A DNA stretch of 64,000 nt from Flavobacteriales bacterium 33_180_T64 (GTDB lineage: Bacteria > Bacteroidota > Bacteroidia > Flavobacteriales > Flavobacteriaceae), in contig MAAQ01000013.1 of NCBI GenBank assembly GCA_002162685.1, positions 124,001 to 188,000 of the forward strand. Direction: 5' to 3'. The notes under the pieces were generated by a model. The model did no database searches, was not told the DNA's origin, and was given only the letters and a program-made list of their open reading frames with translations. Every line of letters starts with the position of its first letter. Positions within the stretch are counted from its first letter, which is position 1. This document shows, one piece after another, positions 10,607 to 17,462 of the stretch. A program made the translations under genes and the position numbers.

Positions 10607-12385
10607 ATGCCAACTCAAAATTTCATAAAACGATTGCACATTTTGAGATACAAACATATCTCGCAAAAAAACTTCGTTTTTATTTTAGCTATACTTATTG
10701 GACTGCTATCTGGTTTGGTTTCTGTAATCATTAAAAATATTACGTTTGCTATTGAATGGCTTTTAGAAAAAAGTATCATCCTATCACAAAACAGTATTTA
10801 TTTCATTTTACCTGTTATTGGTCTTTGGCTCGTGTATTTATTTGTTAAACATGTTTCTAAACGACCCGTTGAACATGGTATTCCAAGCATCTTATTTTCG
10901 CTTTCTAAAAAAAGTGGCTTATTAAAACGAAGTAAAATGTATTTACCACTAATTACAGCACCTTTAACGGCTGGGTTTGGTGGTTCGGTTGGATTATTAG
11001 GACCTGCAATTGCTTCGGCTTCGGCAATAAGCTCAAATATTGGCCAATTATTTCATGTCGATAGAAAAACGCGGTCTTTACTTATTGGTTGTGCAGCAGC
11101 AGGTGCCATTGCTTCTATCTTCCAATCTCCTATTGCAGCTATTCTTTTTGCAGTAGAAGTGTTTAGTCTCGACCTAGCGTTTGCATCACTATTACCATTA
11201 TTAATTGCTTCTGTATCTTCTGTTTTGACGTCTTATTTTTTTCTCGGAAACGGTGTACTTTTCAATTACAACATATCAAATCCATTTGAATTAAGAGACA
11301 CCTTATTTTTTATCGTTTTAGGTATCGGAACTGGAATAGCTTCTATATACTTTTCAAAAATATACTTTGCAGTCTATACGTTTTTTGAACGTTTTAAAAC
11401 CAGTGGTCAAAAACTTATTGTAGGCGGCTTAGCTATTGGAGTAATGCTTTATTTTATTCCTCCTCTATATGGTGAAGGCTTTGGGTTTATAAATGATTTG
11501 CTCGATGGAAATCATTTACATGCCTTAGGAAAAACACCTTTTGATGATTACTTAGACAATATTTGGATAGTGATTGCTTTACTTATAGGCATTACTATTT
11601 TTAAAGCTGTTGCTATGAGTACAACCTTTGCAGCAGGTGGTGCTGGTGGAATTATTATACCAACCATGGTAATGGGAAGTGCTTTAGGAAATGTCATGGC
11701 AAAAATTATCAATAATATCGGATTAGGGTTCCAGGTTTCAGAATCAAATTTCACACTTATTGGTATGGCAGGATTAATTGCAGGTGTTTTGCATGCACCT
11801 CTAACAGCAATTTTCTTAATTGCTGAAATTACTGGTGGCTATCAATTGTTTGTTCCGTTAATGATAACGGTTTCTATGTCGTTTATTATTACTAAAAATG
11901 CCATTGAACATACAATTTACACTAAAGAGCTCGCCGAAAAAGGAGCGCTCTTAACACATGACAAAGATCAATCGGTTCTAACCCTAATGTCTTTAGATAG
12001 TGTTATCGAACAAGATTTCACAATTCTAAACCCAGAAATGTCTCTTGGCGAAATGCTTCATAAAGGGGTAGCAAAATCAAATAGAAATTTATTTCCAGTA
12101 GTAGATGAATCTCACTATTTAGTTGGTATTATTTTACTTGATGATATTAGAACTGTGATGTTTGATCAATCGCTTTATGAGACAACTTCAGTCGATACCT
12201 TTATGCATAATCCGCCAGATTATATATCTTATGAAAAAGATTCTATGAAAATGGTCATGCGCAAATTTCAAGATAGTGGTGCATGGAATCTTCCAGTAAT
12301 AAAAGATAGTCATTATTACGGATTTGTTTCAAAATCTAAATTATTAACTGCTTACAGACGCGAATTGATTAATTTTACAACCTAG
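10607..12385 (+). CDS. ClC-family chloride channel/transporter with C-terminal CBS domains
   Basis: Inner-membrane anion transport protein of 592 residues. The N-terminal ~430 residues hold about ten or more hydrophobic helices with the ClC anion-site motifs HGIPSI (about 90-95), GGSVGLLGP (125-133) and GGAGGIIIP. Two CBS domains, which usually bind adenine nucleotides, occupy about 445-585. The canonical motif GREGP reads GLLGP here, so Leu131 replaces the gating glutamate (E148 in E. coli ClcA). The next proton-path residue (E203 in ClcA) is Val185, after Glu184. By homology to animal ClC channels this suggests passive anion conduction rather than proton-coupled exchange; that is inference. 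A near-consensus -7 box (TAGATTTA, 10595-10602) ends 4 nt before the ATG. Confidence 0.93.
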   Translation: MPTQNFIKRLHILRYKHISQKNFVFILAILIGLLSGLVSVIIKNITFAIEWLLEKSIILSQNSIYFILPVIGLWLVYLFVKHVSKRPVEHGIPSILFSLSKKSGLLKRSKMYLPLITAPLTAGFGGSVGLLGPAIASASAISSNIGQLFHVDRKTRSLLIGCAAAGAIASIFQSPIAAILFAVEVFSLDLAFASLLPLLIASVSSVLTSYFFLGNGVLFNYNISNPFELRDTLFFIVLGIGTGIASIYFSKIYFAVYTFFERFKTSGQKLIVGGLAIGVMLYFIPPLYGEGFGFINDLLDGNHLHALGKTPFDDYLDNIWIVIALLIGITIFKAVAMSTTFAAGGAGGIIIPTMVMGSALGNVMAKIINNIGLGFQVSESNFTLIGMAGLIAGVLHAPLTAIFLIAEITGGYQLFVPLMITVSMSFIITKNAIEHTIYTKELAEKGALLTHDKDQSVLTLMSLDSVIEQDFTILNPEMSLGEMLHKGVAKSNRNLFPVVDESHYLVGIILLDDIRTVMFDQSLYETTSVDTFMHNPPDYISYEKDSMKMVMRKFQDSGAWNLPVIKDSHYYGFVSKSKLLTAYRRELINFTT

Positions 12386-12430
12386 TCATTTAGGTTTATA
12401 TTTAATTATAAAAACAATAAGTATTAACAC

Positions 12431-12658
12431 ATGAAATACATTATTCTTATAGCATTTTTAGCCTCATTAGGAAGTATCTTATGCGGTTACTTTTTAAATG
12501 TAGCCTATTCTGAAAAGTTAATAGGTTTTGGTGTTATTGGTCTTTTTATAGTTGTTTTTCCTCTTTTTGCATTTTACAGGTGGAAAGGCAAAAACATCAA
12601 AGATTACATGCTAACTCAAGAAAATTTGGAAAAAATGCGTCATCACAAAGAAAAATAA
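12431..12658 (+). CDS. Small two-helix membrane protein, unknown function
   Basis: A 75-residue protein with two predicted membrane helices (about 2-21 and 32-50) and a basic cytoplasmic tail (RWKGKNIKDYML, ending MRHHKEK). It starts 45 bp after the ClC gene on the same strand and may be co-transcribed. Short proteins of this layout are common in flavobacterial genomes; I do not recognise a function. The positive charges after the second helix suggest both ends face the cytoplasm. Confidence 0.7.
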   Translation: MKYIILIAFLASLGSILCGYFLNVAYSEKLIGFGVIGLFIVVFPLFAFYRWKGKNIKDYMLTQENLEKMRHHKEK

Positions 12659-12678
12659 TTCTTTCCTTCTTGGCGATC

Positions 12679-13269
12679 TTAATCTTTAACACACCTACAA
12701 CTATTCATAATGCCAGAGCTGGCTGCTGCATTTAACCCTACAGATTCTCCAGGATAGAACGTTAAATATTTAAAAGAATTCGGAAGCCCTCCATCTGTAG
12801 CTGTGTAATAATACCCTCGGGTAGTAACATCTTGAAAATTTGCAAAATAACGTCCTCCTGCTAATAAATTAAAATTTATTTCATTTCCTTGTTGAGTTCC
12901 GTATGGTGCTAAAAAAACATGAGCAACATCAATACCTCCCAAATAGTCTATTAACACTTCCCACTCTTCTACAGTAGGCAAATGCCATCCTTCTGGACAA
13001 ATCGTTTGAACAGTATTTCCCTCATACAATCTTCCATATACAAAACAATTAGCCAGGTCGTTTTCATAGCATTTGCTCGTATTGTCTATTGGATCATAAT
13101 TTAAATTTTGGGCAAACCATGTCTGTGTGCCAATCTTAACTGTCTGGTAAACCTGTCCATCTCGAGCATCAATCATCTCATTTTTCATAACATGTCCATC
13201 ATCATCGCTTGAACAAGACCAAAAACAAATTAAGCCAATACTTAAATATTTAAAAAACTTCATCTTCAA
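12679..13269 (-). CDS. FISUMP-domain (Fibrobacter succinogenes major paralogous domain) lipoprotein
   Basis: A 196-residue lipoprotein: short signal peptide with Cys19 (FWSC) followed by SSDDDG, an acidic stretch like the surface-export signal of Bacteroidota lipoproteins. The rest is one FISUMP domain: DGQVYQTVKIGTQTWFAQNL, a Cys-containing middle, CPEGWHLPTVEEWEVLIDYL, and the typical C-terminal RCVKD. These domains are found on cell-surface proteins of Bacteroidota and Fibrobacter; the biochemical role is not established. Either of two ATGs two codons apart could be used. The gene is convergent with the small membrane protein gene to its left and stands alone. Confidence 0.88.
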   Translation of the reverse strand: MKMKFFKYLSIGLICFWSCSSDDDGHVMKNEMIDARDGQVYQTVKIGTQTWFAQNLNYDPIDNTSKCYENDLANCFVYGRLYEGNTVQTICPEGWHLPTVEEWEVLIDYLGGIDVAHVFLAPYGTQQGNEINFNLLAGGRYFANFQDVTTRGYYYTATDGGLPNSFKYLTFYPGESVGLNAAASSGIMNSCRCVKD

Positions 13270-13488
13270 AAATTGAAATTAGATTGCTTCATACAACCAC
13301 ATAAAGTTACTAAAAAAACAATGTACTCAACTGATATCCAAACGAAATGCATCTATTTAACGTAAAAACTATCATTTTAAAAATTTTAGAATCTAAAATA
13401 CCCCTTAAAAAAGAACGAATCTAAAATCATTGACCCTCAATATTTTAAAAAATCACCATTTATTAACACATCGCATTATTATAAATCT

Positions 13489-13496
13489 TACATTTG
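13489..13496 (+). promoter_or_regulatory. -7 promoter box of cold-shock gene
   Basis: TACATTTG matches TAnnTTTG at every defined position, 27 nt before the ATG of the cold-shock gene; the short T-rich leader after it is typical. The 13270-13488 stretch to the left has no gene. Confidence 0.7.
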
Positions 13497-13523
13497 CAGC
13501 TTAATTAATATATTTTTTTTACA

Positions 13524-13715
13524 ATGACTGGAACAGTTAAATTTTTTAATGATTCAAAAGGATTTGGATTCATTACCAACGAAGAAACAGGAAAAGACAT
13601 TTTCGTACATGTATCAAACCTTAATGGTGTTGAGTTACGTGAAGGCGATAATGTAGAGTACAACGAAGAAGAAGGAAGAAAAGGACTAGTAGCGGCTAAC
13701 GTGCAAGTACTTTAA
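13524..13715 (+). CDS. Cold-shock domain protein (CspA family)
   Basis: A 63-residue single-stranded nucleic acid-binding beta-barrel that acts as an RNA chaperone. The RNP1 motif (KGFGFIT, about 12-18) and RNP2 motif (DIFVHVS, about 25-31) are intact, and the start [16 protein letters not shown] is characteristic. The length is slightly below the usual 65-70. It has its own promoter box and terminator, so it is monocistronic. Nothing indicates whether it is cold-induced or constitutive. Confidence 0.97.
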   Translation: MTGTVKFFNDSKGFGFITNEETGKDIFVHVSNLNGVELREGDNVEYNEEEGRKGLVAANVQVL

Positions 13716-13740
13716 GAGATATACTTTATATTACAGTTTC

Positions 13741-13770
13741 AACGTCTAACGAAAGTTAGGCGTTTTTTTT
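13741..13770 (+). terminator. Intrinsic terminator after cold-shock gene
   Basis: Hairpin AACGtCTAAC / GTTAGgCGTT (one T-G pair) with a GAAA tetraloop, followed by eight T residues. Confidence 0.9.
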
Positions 13771-13772
13771 GT

Positions 13773-13852
13773 GCGTTACCCAACTACGTTAGGTCAGGCT
13801 CTCGGCAGTCGCTCTTTTCAAGGAGCTCCAACAAAGCCTCTATCCTTAACGC
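13773..13852. repeat. REP-like intergenic element A
   Basis: An 80-bp non-coding stretch bounded by the inverted pair GCGTTA / TAACGC and richer in G+C than its surroundings. It contains AGGTCAGGCTCTCGGC in its left half and CCTCTATCCTTAACGC at its right end. The layout matches the element at 63812-63887. Such elements are widespread between genes of Flavobacteriaceae in my recollection; origin by REP-type mobilisation is an inference. Confidence 0.5.
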
Positions 13853-13862
13853 GAATTTCAAC

Positions 13863-14312
13863 TTAATTCAAATTTCGTTTTTCAATAAAAAATCGTTTTA
13901 ACAAAGCTGAAGCTTCATCAGCCAAAACACCACCAATCATTTTAGTTTTAGGATGCAACTTTGTTTCAAGAGCGATACAGCCACGTTCTTTATCTCTTGC
14001 GCCATATACAATTTTTGAAACCTGACTCCAATACAAGGCGCCAGCGCACATTTGACAAGGCTCTAGGGTTACATATAAAGTACAATTGGTTAAATATTTT
14101 CCACCTAAGAAATTAGCAGCAGCTGTAATAGCTTGCATTTCGGCATGTGCTGTAACATCATTTAGCAATTCAGTAAGATTATGAGTTCGTGCAATAATTC
14201 TATCATTAATCACCACAACAGCACCAACAGGAACTTCTCCTTTACCAAAAGCTTCTTCCGCTTCTTGTAAAGCTTTCTTCATATAATAGACGTCATCAAA
14301 AGGGTTTTCCAT
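13863..14312 (-). CDS. tadA: tRNA-specific adenosine deaminase TadA
   Basis: Zinc enzyme that converts adenosine-34 to inosine in the anticodon of tRNA-Arg(ACG). The 149-residue protein shows the cytidine/deoxycytidylate deaminase fold signature: HAE at 56-58 (zinc His and catalytic Glu) and PCQMC at 85-89 (two zinc Cys). The context VPVGAVVV and EPCQMCAGAL is TadA-like, distinguishing it from guanine or cytosine deaminases. On the minus strand a perfect -7 octamer (TATTTTTG) ends 5 nt before the ATG, which would give a leaderless or nearly leaderless mRNA. Confidence 0.95.
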   Translation of the reverse strand: MENPFDDVYYMKKALQEAEEAFGKGEVPVGAVVVINDRIIARTHNLTELLNDVTAHAEMQAITAAANFLGGKYLTNCTLYVTLEPCQMCAGALYWSQVSKIVYGARDKERGCIALETKLHPKTKMIGGVLADEASALLKRFFIEKRNLN

Positions 14313-14390
14313 AAATGCAAAAATACAATTCTAAATGAATCCATAACAAATCGGCAAGAAATTTGATACATACATACAAATCATAACCTC

Positions 14391-15368
14391 ATGAAATCAC
14401 ACTACGCTATTTCCATTCCAAAACCTTGTCATGAAAACTGGCTGGAAATGACACCTAATGAAAAAGGTAGATTTTGTCAATCCTGCTCAAAAACAGTTAT
14501 TGATTTCACCCAAATGAATACCAGCGATCTTCAAAAATTTATTCATAACAACAAACAACAACGCATTTGTGGCTATATAAAGCAAAGCCAATTAAACCGT
14601 ATAAATTTACAAATTTCAAATGTTGTTTTTGAACAAAGTATGAGTTTTCACAAGCTATTCTTATTAGCTTTACTATTAGCTATGGGTACATCCCTTTTTA
14701 GTTGTTCAGATGACAAAGGGAATACACAAAAAATTGAAAGTGTTAAAATTATTGAAAAGACTATTGATTCTACTTTAGTTAAAAAGACACAAAAAATAGA
14801 TACAACGACAAGTTGTTCCCCAAAGCAAAAAAATATGGATAGCATTATTTTTAAAAAACCTAAAACTCATCAAATCATAACAACCGGATTAATTATAATA
14901 GGAGATGTCATTACCACTATAAATGAGCCTACTTCACCAGATTCCATTAAGGAGCCTCAATACGACGATATTGAAGGAATCATTGAAATTGAGAAAAAAA
15001 ACAATCATCCAATGATTTGTTGGACTACCGACCTATTTGTTGAATTTCCAGAAACTCCAAGTCATTTATCGCGAACAAACAAAAAAGACTATTTCAATAA
15101 CAGAATGCAAGCATTTGTTTTAGAAAATTTCAATCTAAGCACAACCAAAAACCTAGGTTTATCTGGAAAACAAAAAATATATGTAAAATTCATTATAGAT
15201 GAACTTGGAGAAATACAAGCTATTGAAACAAGATCACCTCATCCTATATTTGAAAAAGAAGCAAAACGCGTAATAAATCTATTACCACGATTTATTCCCG
15301 CGCAACATCGCAAAAAATATGTTGCTATAACTTATAGCCTACCTATTATTTTTACTATTGAAGACTAA
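14391..15368 (+). CDS. TonB-like protein with N-terminal cysteine-rich domain
   Basis: A 325-residue protein. The N-terminal ~65 residues carry a Bacteroidota-specific cysteine-rich segment (PKPCHENWLEMTPNEKGRFC, SCSKTVIDFTQM), probably cytoplasmic. A hydrophobic segment follows (about 85-105, LFLLALLLAMG), then a low-complexity lysine/threonine linker. The C-terminus (about 245-325) resembles a TonB_C domain: KIYVKFIIDELGEIQAIE and EKEAKRVINLLPRFIPAQ. TonB proteins span the periplasm to drive outer-membrane receptors, several of which are encoded in this window. Whether this one energises receptors or only shares the fold is unclear, since no ExbBD genes are nearby. It is followed 22 bp later by dxs. 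Confidence 0.8.
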   Translation: MKSHYAISIPKPCHENWLEMTPNEKGRFCQSCSKTVIDFTQMNTSDLQKFIHNNKQQRICGYIKQSQLNRINLQISNVVFEQSMSFHKLFLLALLLAMGTSLFSCSDDKGNTQKIESVKIIEKTIDSTLVKKTQKIDTTTSCSPKQKNMDSIIFKKPKTHQIITTGLIIIGDVITTINEPTSPDSIKEPQYDDIEGIIEIEKKNNHPMICWTTDLFVEFPETPSHLSRTNKKDYFNNRMQAFVLENFNLSTTKNLGLSGKQKIYVKFIIDELGEIQAIETRSPHPIFEKEAKRVINLLPRFIPAQHRKKYVAITYSLPIIFTIED

Positions 15369-15378
15369 TTAATTCTCG

Positions 15379-15386
15379 TATTTTTG
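15379..15386 (+). promoter_or_regulatory. -7-like box abutting the dxs start codon
   Basis: TATTTTTG fully matches TAnnTTTG and ends 4 nt before the GTG start of dxs. If functional, transcription would begin at or next to the start codon. Confidence 0.4.
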
Positions 15387-15390
15387 TGAT

Positions 15391-17172
15391 GTGAAAAAAC
15401 GACTATTAGACCATATCAATTTCCCAAAAGATTTAAGACAATTAAATTCTAATGAATTACCTCAACTCGCAAAAGAATTACGGGAGTTTATCATTACTAT
15501 TGTAGCAACTAAAGAAGGCCATTTAGGGGCCAGTCTAGGTGTTGTTGAACTCACTTTAGCATTGCATTTTGTGTTTGACACCCCTAAAGATATCTTGGTT
15601 TGGGATGTTGGTCATCAAGCTTATGGTCATAAAATACTCACTGGAAGGAAGGACAATTTTCACACAAACAGACAACAAGGCGGGATTAGTGGTTTCCCAA
15701 AACGGGATGAAAGTGATTATGATGCATTTGGTGTAGGACATTCTTCGACCTCAATTTCTGCTGCCTTAGGGATGGCAATTGCATCTCAGCTAAAAGGTGA
15801 AGACAAACAACATATTGCTATTATTGGTGATGCATCAATAGCTAGCGGAATGGCTTTTGAAGGCCTCAATCATGCTGGTGTTACTAATGCTAATTTATTA
15901 GTGATTTTAAATGACAATGCTATTGGTATTGACCCAAGTGTTGGAGCTTTAAAACAATACCTCACCAATGTCAAAAAAGGAAAAGAAAAACAAGACAATA
16001 TTTTTGAAGCTTTAAATTTTGATTATTCAGGACCTGTTGACGGTCATGATTTGCCCGCTTTAATTGCAGAATTAGAACGATTAAAAACTGTTAAAGGGCC
16101 AAAGTTTCTTCATGTAATTACGACTAAAGGCAAAGGTTTAAAGCAAGCAGAAGACGATCAGGTAAAATATCATGCGCCTGGAAAATTTAATGCTAAAACA
16201 GGTGATCTATTTCCGAAGGAGGCTATAGAACAAGCTCCAAAATTTCAAGACGTATTTGGATATACTATTGTTGAATTAGCTAAAACCAATCCAAATATTG
16301 TTGGTATTACACCTGCAATGCCTACTGGTAGTTCTTTAAAGTATATGATGGAACAAATTCCTGAACGTGCTTTTGATGTTGGTATTGCAGAGCAACACGC
16401 TGTGACTTTAGCTGCCGGAATGGTTACTCAAGGTTTAGTCCCCTTTTGTAATATTTATTCAACATTTTTACAACGAGCTTATGATCAATTGATTCATGAT
16501 GTAGCGCTTCAAGATCTCCCTGTTATTTTTTGTTTGGATCGAGCTGGTTTAGTTGGCGAAGATGGTGCAACACATCATGGCATTTTCGATTTAGCCTATT
16601 TAAGATGCATTCCGAATATGATTATTTTCGCACCTCGAAATGAGATAGAATTACGTAATATCATGTATACCGCTCAATTAGGATTAAATCATCCTATTGC
16701 TATTCGATATCCTAGAGGGCGTGGTCATATTATAGATTGGAAACTGCCGTTTTCAACAATTGAAATAGGAAAAGGTATTCAGCTTAAAAAAGGAAAAAAA
16801 ATAGCAATTTTATCAATAGGCACCATAGCTAACAACATTAAGGAAGCTATTTTAAGCTGTAATACTCCAGAAATGATATCACATTATGATATGCGTTTTA
16901 TTAAACCTATAGATGAAACTTTATTGCATTCTATTTTTAAAACTCATGAATACATAATCACTGTTGAAGATGGTACAATAACTGGTGGTTTTGGAAGTGC
17001 TATTTTAGAATTTGCTTCTAACTATGATTATAATATCCCACTAAAAACACTAGGAATCCCTGATAATTTTATTGAACATGCCTCTATAAAACAACAGCAT
17101 CAATCTATAAAGATTGATGCTGAAAATTTATGTGTTTTATTTAATTCTATTATTCTTCATTATCAGTTGTAA
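15391..17172 (+). CDS. dxs: 1-deoxy-D-xylulose-5-phosphate synthase
   Basis: First enzyme of the methylerythritol-phosphate route to isoprenoids: condenses pyruvate and glyceraldehyde-3-phosphate using thiamine diphosphate. Its 593 residues show the transketolase-like order: the N-terminal half with DVGHQAYGHKILTGR, GHSSTSISAALGMA and the cofactor motif GDASIASGMAFEG...NDN, then the Pyr domain (DVGIAEQHAVTLAAGM, DRAGLVGEDGATHHGIFDL) and the C-terminal domain. The start is GTG; no better in-frame start is available. The 3' end overlaps the small convergent gene by 23 bp. The length is a little short for the family (600-640). Confidence 0.98.
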   Translation: MKKRLLDHINFPKDLRQLNSNELPQLAKELREFIITIVATKEGHLGASLGVVELTLALHFVFDTPKDILVWDVGHQAYGHKILTGRKDNFHTNRQQGGISGFPKRDESDYDAFGVGHSSTSISAALGMAIASQLKGEDKQHIAIIGDASIASGMAFEGLNHAGVTNANLLVILNDNAIGIDPSVGALKQYLTNVKKGKEKQDNIFEALNFDYSGPVDGHDLPALIAELERLKTVKGPKFLHVITTKGKGLKQAEDDQVKYHAPGKFNAKTGDLFPKEAIEQAPKFQDVFGYTIVELAKTNPNIVGITPAMPTGSSLKYMMEQIPERAFDVGIAEQHAVTLAAGMVTQGLVPFCNIYSTFLQRAYDQLIHDVALQDLPVIFCLDRAGLVGEDGATHHGIFDLAYLRCIPNMIIFAPRNEIELRNIMYTAQLGLNHPIAIRYPRGRGHIIDWKLPFSTIEIGKGIQLKKGKKIAILSIGTIANNIKEAILSCNTPEMISHYDMRFIKPIDETLLHSIFKTHEYIITVEDGTITGGFGSAILEFASNYDYNIPLKTLGIPDNFIEHASIKQQHQSIKIDAENLCVLFNSIILHYQL

Positions 17173-17326
17173 CAATATCTGATTGGTTGTTTACATCTGA
17201 TGAATCATAAACTTCAACATTATTTCGCTGTTCATGATTACCATTACTTGTAATATCATCTAACATCAATAAAAAGGCTAATGTTACGAAAAAAATGACT
17301 GTAGCTCCAAAGATATTCTTTTTCAT
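17150..17326 (-). CDS. Small single-pass membrane protein with acidic tail
   Basis: With the start at the ATG at 17326 the product is 58 residues: MKKNIFGATVIFFVTLAFLL as a membrane helix, then an Asn/Asp/Glu-rich tail ending TTDNEE. An upstream in-frame ATG (17359) would add 11 residues ahead of the typical MKKN start. The gene overlaps the 3' end of dxs tail-to-tail by 23 bp. No function is recognised. Its own terminator is not evident, so the antisense overlap with dxs could matter for transcript stability, but this is speculative. Confidence 0.5.
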   Translation of the reverse strand: MKKNIFGATVIFFVTLAFLLMLDDITSNGNHEQRNNVEVYDSSDVNNQSDIVTTDNEE

Positions 17327-17411
17327 AATTGATAGGTTTAAAAGATTAAGGTTAAACAAATATAACTAATTGCCGCTTAAATACAAATTTAATCGATGAA
17401 ATGCACTAAAT

Positions 17412-17440
17412 AAAAAAGGGAGCCCTTAAAAGGCTCCCTT
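17412..17440 (-). terminator. Intrinsic terminator after BNR-repeat gene
   Basis: Stem AAGGGAGCC / GGCTCCCTT with a 7-nt loop; on the minus strand it runs into TTTTTTA. It ends the dgt-BNR transcript. Confidence 0.9.
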
Positions 17441-17462
17441 CTCTCAGCAACAAATGTGCTGC

